Shown here one piece after another: positions 57,855 through 64,000 of a stretch of DNA of 64,000 nt. The notes below the pieces were generated by a model that saw only the letters and a program-made list of their open reading frames with translations, had not been told where the DNA came from and ran no database searches. The position numbers and the translations under genes are program-made. Numbering within the stretch: position 1 is the stretch's first letter; every line of letters begins with the position of its first letter. The stretch spans positions 20,044,001 to 20,108,000 of the forward strand of contig OX335647.2 in assembly GCA_946894095.1 (NCBI GenBank). The letters are read 5' to 3'. This DNA comes from Incurvaria masculella (lineage: Eukaryota; Arthropoda; Insecta; Lepidoptera; Incurvariidae).

Positions 57855-57871
57855 GCATTGTACTTTTACAG

Positions 57872-58111
57872 TGAAGAGTTCGACTTGCTGCTCCCCGGCC
57901 GCAGTGACACGGCTTCCGATGAGCCGAACTGCGCACCTGAGCTGCTTCCGGCACTGCAGGTCTACCGTGCCGCGTGCCGTTTGTTGCTCGTGTATCAGCC
58001 AACGCGAGACCGTGCGCGTCTGGAGACACTCTGTCAGTACACAGTGCACAGTTTACAGTCCGAGTCGGTCAAGCTGTCCTATGTGGGAGTTTTTCTGAAT
58101 AAGGAGTATAG
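57872..58111 (+). CDS. Ube3b: UBE3B-type ligase, exon 2
   Basis: Encodes residues 55-134 plus two bases. Acceptor TTTTACAG|T completes CT|T (Leu) so that exon 1 ...TNTIL runs into EEFDLLLPGRSD, the counterpart of the conserved RREIDDFF region. Later it gives YRAACRLLLVYQPTRDRARL and CQYTVHSLQSES. The donor is AG|GTGAGT. The acceptor region lies in the 3' target duplication of a LINE insertion that ends 17 bp upstream. The opposite-strand ORF at 57472-58029 is a shadow. Confidence 0.9.
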
Positions 58112-59246
58112 GTGAGTATTCATAAATGATAATTGTTGAGACTAGCATTATAAAGGCTAAAAATTCAGCTGAAGTGCCTTCTACTGACCCTTTTTTGTTT
58201 TCACTATGTGATCAATTTTTGGACTTCACTATGGTGTTAACTTCCTGCATACATCACTACTTGATGTTCTGGGGGTGGATTTACACCCTCCTGTACAATC
58301 CGTGCTTCAGCCTTTTAATCTCTCCGGTTTTGTCCAGCAAAGCTATGAAAAGTTAAGTCCGTGATGAAGATATGAGAATTCAAACTTTTTTTGGGTTCTG
58401 AGCCGGTAGTCTCAGTTCTCACCTAAATTGGCGTTTACGTAACTTCGAAGTTCCGTAAAAACGTCAAGCTCCATACAAGTTTATACTAGATATTCTGTGG
58501 TTTTACTTCTTCAAGCTGTCAAAGTCAAACTCGGACTGCCGATTTGTATGAAAACGCGGAGTCGACGTAAACGGCAACGTCGACGTATTTACAGCAACGT
58601 TGAGTAAGCTGTCAAATCCAACTCGGACTCGCAAATGTTAGTTCGCTTAACGCCCACTCAGTTCTTCAATTTCTCCATACATTTGAAATCGCCAGTTGAT
58701 CGGTTTGGCGTAAACGCCAATTTAGGTGACAACTTAGACTACCGGCTCTGTAGTTGAACGGACAAAAACTGAATCGTCTCTTTGTCACAGTCATTTTTCT
58801 CAAAGACTATTGGCACTATACAGATGAAATTTTGAATGAAGGCATTTCCTATGATCTGCTATACATTGGTGTAATAAATTAATATAAACTAAAAGTTAGG
58901 GGTTGCTGAACTGAGCGATGAAAAAAATTCCAGTGCATCAGCATATGCCGCCTGTCTAAAACTTATAAATAAATAAATAAATAAATGTAATGTTTGAAAA
59001 ATGTTACGGCTTCTCACACGGCAGGTAGGAATATTCTCCGACGTTTCGAGCTAATCATTCAGCCCGTTATATCAGAAATAAATGTAAGCTTGCGGGGTCT
59101 CGTTAGATAGGTCTTCAGAATGATATTAAAGTTTTAAAGTGACTTTTTTGTTAAATTCAATAGTTTTGGTATGCACTTAATTTAATTTATGTGCACTAGT
59201 TTTATAGTTTCTATTAAACAATGTAACCGTTGGCTTTACCTCGTAG
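58112..59246. other. UBE3B intron 2
   Basis: Contains the full MITE at 58400-58748 and, near 58935-58987, a LINE-type 3' end (GCCTGTCTAAAAC followed by (ATAA)n). The same tail is at 62493-62524. Confidence 0.55.
58400..58748 (+). mobile_element. MITE, full copy, GAGCCGGTAGTCT inverted ends
   Basis: The element starts GAGCCGGTAGTCTCAG and ends CTTAGACTACCGGCTC. Its long imperfect inverted repeats contain the ACCTAAATTGGCGTTTACG motif at both ends. It is 349 bp in UBE3B intron 2 and is the best-preserved of three copies. The superfamily is not resolved because no clear target duplication is visible. Confidence 0.75.
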
Positions 59247-59499
59247 CCTGCAATGGATAGCACACATCAAACGTCTGCTTCACAAGTGCTGCGAGTGGCT
59301 GGAGACGCTTCGTCCGGAGGCACCGGGCGACACGCCGAGCGTGCTGCTGCACCTGCACACCCTGGTCGCGTTCACGTCGCCCGCCACGTGGGCACTCACC
59401 CGTCTGAAGAACTTCGAGAAGCTCCGCGGCGGCATGAACCAGCTGTGCGCCAATATCATGGGCTCGCTCTTCCACCGGGGCTACTACGTCACGCTGAAG
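59247..59499 (+). CDS. Ube3b: UBE3B-type ligase, exon 3
   Basis: Encodes residues 135-219. Acceptor CTCGTAG|C and donor AAG|GTATCA, phase 2 in and 0 out. It reads SLQWIAHIKRLLHKCCEWLE, then HLHTLVAFTSPATWALTRL and GGMNQLCANIMGSLFHRGYY. The W(I)xxIKxxLxxCCxxL and MNxxCANIMGxL patterns are conserved in UBE3B. The open frame extends upstream and downstream into introns (59230-59523) only by chance. Confidence 0.93.
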
Positions 59500-60539
59500 G
59501 TATCATATGCTGGGTACTGCTAAATCGTGTGTCGTCGTAGGCGTAGCAATCCTTTTTTTGTTTGGGTCGGTCTTCAGGAAGACCAAAAAATGTTTAACCA
59601 AGTGAAAGCTATTTCTTACTCCATTTGTAAATGGTTTAAATAATGCCAACAACATCATCTAACTAGTACGTAGTTGTCTATGTTTCTAAATTTTATCAAA
59701 GTTTCTTATTTATTGGAATTTTAAATGCTTAAATATGAAATGTTTTTAATAAAAAAATAAGCAAAAACAAACTGCTTTTAATTTATGCTGTAATTACTTG
59801 CTGCAATTTATGAGGCAAACTAATGTATGAAAACATAAGAGACTAGATACTAGGATTTACAAACATATTCATGGAAAAATTGTTAAATCGGATATGTTTT
59901 GATGTAGTACGAACGCTATCGAGTACGCGCTCTCTACAGCGTTCGTAGTTGTAGGGGCCAGGTTTCTCCTGAGGGTAAATTATGAGCGTTTCAATTTTAA
60001 AATTTAGGAAGCGACATTATCGGTGTAACTCAGGGGCACACATTTGGAGCCCAATGCCAGAAATGCCATCAGGACCACTACTCTTCGAAGTGTCTAACTT
60101 CCTTAATAATTTGAATACCAGTCTAGTATTCTTCTCCTTCATCGAAATCCCTTCATAGAAATCCCACAGTGTGATATCGAAGGAAGAGCTGCACCATGGT
60201 CATCCAACATTGAGTAGCATGTCCAAAGCTGCCTAAGTTTTGTTTTTAAAGGATTTTGGAAGGCATGTACTTAAAACAAAAAGCCAGAAGCGCCCGTCCA
60301 CAAGGTAAAACTTATCGTTGTCACTGTCTCTTTGACAGAAAAGGTGTCGAGAACACATTTTTTCGTGTAGCCTTCGTCCACCAAACGCGCGATGAGAATA
60401 ATATTTCCAAAAAAGATGGTGGGGTGTTCATGGATTATATACGATCCGAATCCATGTTTTTGTCGCCTCCGTCACGTCCATGGCACGGCATGTCTGCAGG
60501 CCAATCTCAAAGACGCACATTTCCATTCTCTTGTCCTAG
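59500..60539. other. UBE3B intron 3
   Basis: AT-rich. A short inverted repeat TACGAACGCT...AGCGTTCGTA lies at about 59909-59948. Nothing else recognised; the 117-aa ORF at 60256-60609 is not supported. Confidence 0.5.
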
Positions 60540-60728
60540 TCGCTGCTGCTACGAGGGCTGTGCCGTGAGCGACCGGCGCTCAAGCAGGTGGCGCTGGCGG
60601 CGGCGGTGACTCTCTCGCTGCGGCCGCTCGTCTCAGCGCAGTTCTCTGAGAAGCTCCTCACAATGTACCTCATCCAGATTCTCTCAGTGCCCGCGCTTGT
60701 ATACCACATGAACATTATCGCCCCAGAG
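60540..60728 (+). CDS. Ube3b: UBE3B-type ligase, exon 4
   Basis: Encodes residues 220-282 (63 codons, phase 0 at both ends). Acceptor TTGTCCTAG, donor GAG|GTGTGT. SLLLRGLCRERPALKQVALA, then LSLRPLVSAQFSEKLLTMYL and IQILSVPALVYHM match the family's LLxRGLxRxRPxL...LALRPVIAAQFSxxL...ILSVPALVxHL sequence. The longest ORFs over this exon are in the wrong frame (60256-60609 plus, 60536-60751 minus). Confidence 0.93.
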
Positions 60729-61013
60729 GTGTGTTGCCGCCATTTGCTCATCTATGTATGTCTTTTTCTATAATACCGACATTGACCTTGTAGTAAAAAG
60801 GACTTGGTTTTTTTCACTGTAAGACATGAACTTATGTGTTTGTAGAACCAAATATTTAATCTCTGATGATGTTTTAATGCTCCCTGAATGTCTAACGCTG
60901 GAACGTAACTAAGCAAAAGAACTAACATAAAGCAGGGTCCCTCAATGTTTTCCTTAACTGTAAACATGTGTTACATAAATGCAACCTCCAATACAACAAT
61001 CCAACCAGAAACC

Positions 61014-61141
61014 TGAGTCCGCCAATAGATAACTCCACTTTCGAGCTATGAGATCACCCCAAAATCACACAAAATTGTACCAAATTTTGTGTTAGCTCGT
61101 AAAGCTAACGCTCGAAAGTGGAGTTATCTATTAGCGGACTC
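61014..61141. mobile_element. hairpin MITE, 128 bp, in UBE3B intron 4
   Basis: Arms GAGTCCGCCAATAGATAACT, CCACTTTCGAGC and GCTCGAAAGTGG, AGTTATCTATTAGCGGACTC pair nearly perfectly. It ends about 60 bp upstream of the exon 5 acceptor. Confidence 0.75.
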
Positions 61142-61204
61142 GGGCATCAGTCCGGATAACGTAAAACGTACATAAGCGTTCATGAATCTATTGACTTGTT
61201 GCAG

Positions 61205-61387
61205 TCACTCAATGCGTTCCGCACACACGGCATGCTGGACAAGTGCGTGGAGTTCCTCAGCGCCGATCAGAACCTGCGCATCGTGTTCAACACGCTGGAA
61301 AGCAACTATGCGCTGTGTCTACTCGCCAATCTGGTGCAGTTGGCCCACCTCGATACGCAGCCCCACGCCTACTACCCCTCCTTCGTG
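61205..61387 (+). CDS. Ube3b: UBE3B-type ligase, exon 5
   Basis: Encodes residues 283-343 (61 codons, phase 0). Acceptor TTGTTGCAG, donor GTG|GTGAGA. It reads SLNAFRTHGMLDKCVEFLSA, then FNTLESNYALCLLANLVQLA, aligning with the family's HDMLxKxIxFLxxxxxCxxVxxxLEGxxxLCLxGNLLHL. The next exon is beyond 64000 or hidden by the large repeat-filled intron. Confidence 0.93.
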
Positions 61388-61847
61388 GTGAGACATGAGA
61401 GTGACATTTTTGACTAATGGCATGGTCGGATTGGCAACTGGTTTTTTTTAATTTTGTCTGGTGTTTTGCCGACTGCTGCTGTGTTCTGGCGTTAGCAATG
61501 TTTTCTCATTATTTTGTTGTCATTTAAATAAAAACCCTTACCCAAACATTTTGGTCACTTGGCTTTGATGATCGTGTTTGACGCTATTTTCTGCAGCAAC
61601 TATGTAAACTTAAGAAATCAATTTGTATTCCTGAGAATAATTTATTTGCAAGCTCAATAGGATGAAGGACGAGGCCAGAGGCTTCTTTTTAATTTTGTTT
61701 ATCTGTTAGATATCTACTATTCAAGCATTTCATTTTTTTCTCTTTATTTGCCTATGTATTTAGTATTACTATGGTAATGGAAACTTTGCTGGTTTAAGCT
61801 TTATTCAAATTTTTGTTATTAGTTAGTTTTAAGACTGTTTGTTTTCA

Positions 61848-62196
61848 TTTTTTTTTTCATCTGACTGGACATGATGGCTAATACCACACGTTCTGTCATG
61901 GTATTAGCCCAACACACCACATGGGAACTAGGTGCCATGCCAGGACCTTCCTTATATTGCACGGCTACATTGAACTGGATGGAAAACATGGTCATTGCCG
62001 CTTCGACCATTGTTCATTCAATGTGATGGTACCAACCCGGGCGGGATTAACCCTACCACCTAGTAAGTAAGGAAGGGGACCTACAGTTTAACGTGGAATC
62101 CGAACCACGGCCAGCCTCTCTTAACGGTCGAATGGTCACCCATCTAAGACCCGACCGGACCCAGCATTGCTTAACTTCGGAGAGCGATCGCCGAAG
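61848..62196 (-). mobile_element. full-length 5S-rRNA-headed SINE in UBE3B intron 5
   Basis: Minus orientation with its A-tail (T10) at 61848-61857 and its 5S-like head at 62100-62196 (GGTCACCCATCTAAGACC, ATTGCTTAACTTCGGAGAGC on plus). Body words ACATTGAACTGGATGGAAAA and CCAACCCGGGCGGGATTAA are shared with all other copies. It is closely similar to 32906-33258 over the whole length. Confidence 0.88.
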
Positions 62197-62214
62197 GCTG
62201 ACTTTCCTGAATAA

Positions 62215-62540
62215 AATAAAATAAAAAATAAAAAAGCATGAAATGAAATCTCACTACATCCAAAAAATTCATAACCATTCAAGTGGTGGAGTCCTGGAAC
62301 CAAGAAGAAGTAATAAGTGCTACAAGCACTTTAAAAATAGACTCGATAAAAAAACCACCAAAAAAATATGAAATTAACAATCAAAATAATACAATAATAC
62401 AATTAAAGAGTGCCCACTATTAAACATAAAAAAATATTTAAAAAAAATATTATCAGCTAGAAATTAATAAGATTAAGACGCATCACAGCTAAGGCTGCCT
62501 GTCTAAAATAAATAAATAAATAAAAAAAATCATACCACCA
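62215..62540 (+). pseudogene. LINE 3' end with C-terminal RT remnant
   Basis: At about 62281-62370 the plus frame reads IQVVESWNQEEVISATSTLK then NRLDKK, the terminal 'VVxxWNxLPxEVVxAxSVNSFKNRLDK' of CR1/Jockey-type LINEs. It is followed by AT-rich 3' UTR and the tail GCCTGTCTAAAATAAATAAA. No upstream coding is left. Confidence 0.7.
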
Positions 62541-62545
62541 AATTT

Positions 62546-64000
62546 TTTTTTTTTTTTTTTATGTATCCCGCTACTTAACAATCTGTTTGTTCCAAACAAT
62601 AATCTAATATGCTGTCAGATTTTCATCGGTTAATGTGTCCTCAGCGAGACGTGCACCCAGTGGTGCTATCCTCGTCATTTGTCTGCGAATCTTGTCGCTA
62701 GTTCTGGTATACTATTTCTCTTAAGTCGAGAGAATGTTAGACTGCCCACTCCCTGCAATTCAGCAGCTAACTCGTTTATATGTTGGTCCAGTCTGACTTG
62801 ATAACTCTTGCTGAATGATTCAATTTCTTCCTTCACTGTTCGCAGATTAAAATCTAGGCTCACATATTTATTGCTTACGTGTGGTGGAATATTGAACATG
62901 GCTCTCATTGTTTTACTTTGAAACCTTTCTAGTATTTCGATATTACTATGGCTGGCTGTGCCCCAGAGCTGAATGCCGTAAGTCCATATAGGTTTTAGTA
63001 TAGCCTTATAGATAGCCATTTTACTGGCATCTGTCAACTGTGATTTACGTCCGATGAGCCAGTACATGCTGCGGAGTTTGCAGTCCAGTTGTTTCCTTTT
63101 AGTCCATATGTGCTTGCGCCAAGTGAGTCGTCGGTCGAGATGCATGCCTAGGTATTTGGCATCATCTGATTGTGGGATCTCTTTATCATAAAGTTTCACA
63201 GGTGGGCAAGTTTTCCTTCTAAGCGTGAACGTAACCTGGACTGACTTGTCTTGATTGGCTTTAATACGCCACTGCTGGAACCATGCTTCGATGAGGGTCA
63301 GGTGTGATTGGAGCCTTTCGGTTGCAGAATCGGGATTATCGTGGGTGGAAAGAAGTGCGGTATCATCTGCATATGTCGCTGTAATGGTATTGGCATAAGT
63401 GGGTAGATCCGCTGTGAATATCAGATAGAGAACTGGTCCCAGTATACTACCCTGTGGAACTCCTGATTTAATTTCGTGCATTGGTGATGCATCGGAATTG
63501 TATCTAACTTCGTAGCATCTGTTTTCAAGATAAGATTTTACCAACAGAAAGAAAGATTGCGGTAGCATTTTTTTTATTTTGAAGAGTAGCCCATTATGCC
63601 ACACTTTGTCGAAAGCTTGGCTAATGTCTAGAAAGACTGCGCAGCAATATTGTTTGTTTTCCAGTGCTCTATTTATGACATCAACCAACCTATGCACTTG
63701 CTCGATAGTTCCGTGGCCTTCTCTAAATCCGAACTGGTGTGTTGGTATAATCTCTGCTAAATGTTCTCGCATTCTATTTAGTATGATTTTTTCCAGTAAT
63801 TTTCCGATAACTGGAAGGAGACTAATAGGTCTATATGATGACACTTCTTGGCCTGGTTTACCCGGTTTCAGTATCATTACTACCTGTGCTATTTTCCACT
63901 GGCTTGGATAAGAGGATAATCTTAAGCATGCGTTGAAGATAGCGAGTATGAGCAGCACTCCTTTTTTTGGGAGGTGTTTCAAGAGGGTGGCATCAATAAG
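62546..64000 (-). mobile_element. Jockey-clade LINE, 3' part, antisense in UBE3B
   Basis: The element runs from its poly(A) (T-run on plus, 62546-62561) past the right edge. Its 3' UTR is only about 110 bp. It abuts, 3' end to 3' end, the older plus-strand LINE remnant ending near 62540. Confidence 0.85.
62675..63982 (-). CDS. Jockey-clade LINE reverse transcriptase (open at window edge)
   Basis: This non-LTR retrotransposon ORF2 C-terminal portion copies element RNA into DNA by target-primed reverse transcription. The visible 435 codons are uninterrupted and stay open to the window edge (the frame continues to 64000; 63982 is a TTG codon, not a true start). Motifs from the visible N-end: YRPISLLPVIGKLLEKI (50-66), HQFGFREGHGTIEQ (82-95), FLDISQAFDKVWH (117-129), SGVPQGSILGPVLY (173-186) and the catalytic YADD (204-207). 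The thumb and C-terminal helices follow, and the stop is TGA 62677-62675. All catalytic residues seen are intact, suggesting a young copy. A T-run at 62546-62561 is its poly(A) tail. It lies antisense in the UBE3B intron. Confidence 0.93.
   Translation of the reverse strand: MKHLPKKGVLLILAIFNACLRLSSYPSQWKIAQVVMILKPGKPGQEVSSYRPISLLPVIGKLLEKIILNRMREHLAEIIPTHQFGFREGHGTIEQVHRLVDVINRALENKQYCCAVFLDISQAFDKVWHNGLLFKIKKMLPQSFFLLVKSYLENRCYEVRYNSDASPMHEIKSGVPQGSILGPVLYLIFTADLPTYANTITATYADDTALLSTHDNPDSATERLQSHLTLIEAWFQQWRIKANQDKSVQVTFTLRRKTCPPVKLYDKEIPQSDDAKYLGMHLDRRLTWRKHIWTKRKQLDCKLRSMYWLIGRKSQLTDASKMAIYKAILKPIWTYGIQLWGTASHSNIEILERFQSKTMRAMFNIPPHVSNKYVSLDFNLRTVKEEIESFSKSYQVRLDQHINELAAELQGVGSLTFSRLKRNSIPELATRFADK

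Larger units (their letters stand above)
55365..57871. other. UBE3B intron 1
   Basis: Holds a TTAA MITE (55805-56336) and an RTE-like LINE 3' end (57552-57854). A short GC-rich part near 57190-57420 has two AGATGGCG motifs (GCTAGATGGCGG at 57327, ACAGATGGCGCTG at 57396) that resemble insect CTCF cores. The rest is AT-rich and unassigned. Confidence 0.5.
61388..64000. other. UBE3B intron 5 (continues beyond the window)
   Basis: Contains a 5S-headed SINE, a LINE remnant and a Jockey-clade LINE, listed separately. 61388-61847 is AT-rich with nothing recognised. Confidence 0.55.

Noticed and set aside
57472..58049. ORFs of 131-185 aa on the minus strand
   Set aside because: They are antisense to the LINE fragment and UBE3B exon 2.

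Overview
This is an AT-rich insect nuclear window with GC-rich coding exons, short spliced exons and dense interspersed repeats. A moth or butterfly is most likely. That rests on the abundant 'AACCGGCCAAGTG...' and 'ACTAGCTGCGGTACCCGGC' repeats, TTAA-flanked MITEs and Jockey/RTE LINE debris. I cannot name the species. There is no prokaryotic gene organisation.

Two protein genes can be rebuilt from splice sites and homology. The first is a T-box transcription factor on the minus strand, best matching the Dorsocross (Doc)/Tbx6-like group. It has five coding exons at 46973-46892, 43775-43643, 19954-19687, 10365-10225 and 2552-2070. These join in phase with GT/AG borders and give a complete 368-residue protein with a full T-domain (about residues 49-227), a low-complexity Gly/Pro/Ala tail and a C-terminal FTISSLL eh1-like motif. 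The gene spans about 45 kb, mostly introns. The second is the 5' third of a HECT ubiquitin ligase of the UBE3B type on the plus strand: an N-terminal IQ motif, then exons at 55201-55364, 57872-58111, 59247-59499, 60540-60728 and 61205-61387. It continues past the right edge. The two genes are divergently transcribed, with about 8.2 kb between their start codons.

The rest is mobile-element territory. The dominant family is a SINE whose shared body carries either a tRNA-like head (19205-19604, 31618-31996, 8055-8415) or a 5S-rRNA-like head (32906-33258, 61848-62196, 26205-26600). At least five MITE families occur: two TTAA-flanked families, a family with GTATTCAGAG inverted ends, a near-perfect 50-bp-arm hairpin family with three copies, and a roughly 350-bp family that also lies just downstream of the T-box stop codon. 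Several insertions are nested so that the empty site and duplication can be read directly. LINE material includes an open Jockey-clade reverse transcriptase at the right edge (62675-64000, minus) and older C-terminal remnants at 25.3, 53.5, 57.6 and 62.3 kb.

The most interesting points are: (1) the two-headed SINE family; (2) an RTE-like insertion whose 14-bp target duplication rebuilt the UBE3B exon 2 splice acceptor and whose (TGAC)n tail supplies branch-point-like CTGAC motifs; (3) an identical 15-mer, GCGCAGGCGCCACCG, three times in the T-box introns with unrelated flanks; and (4) two TTAA MITEs sharing one TTAA.
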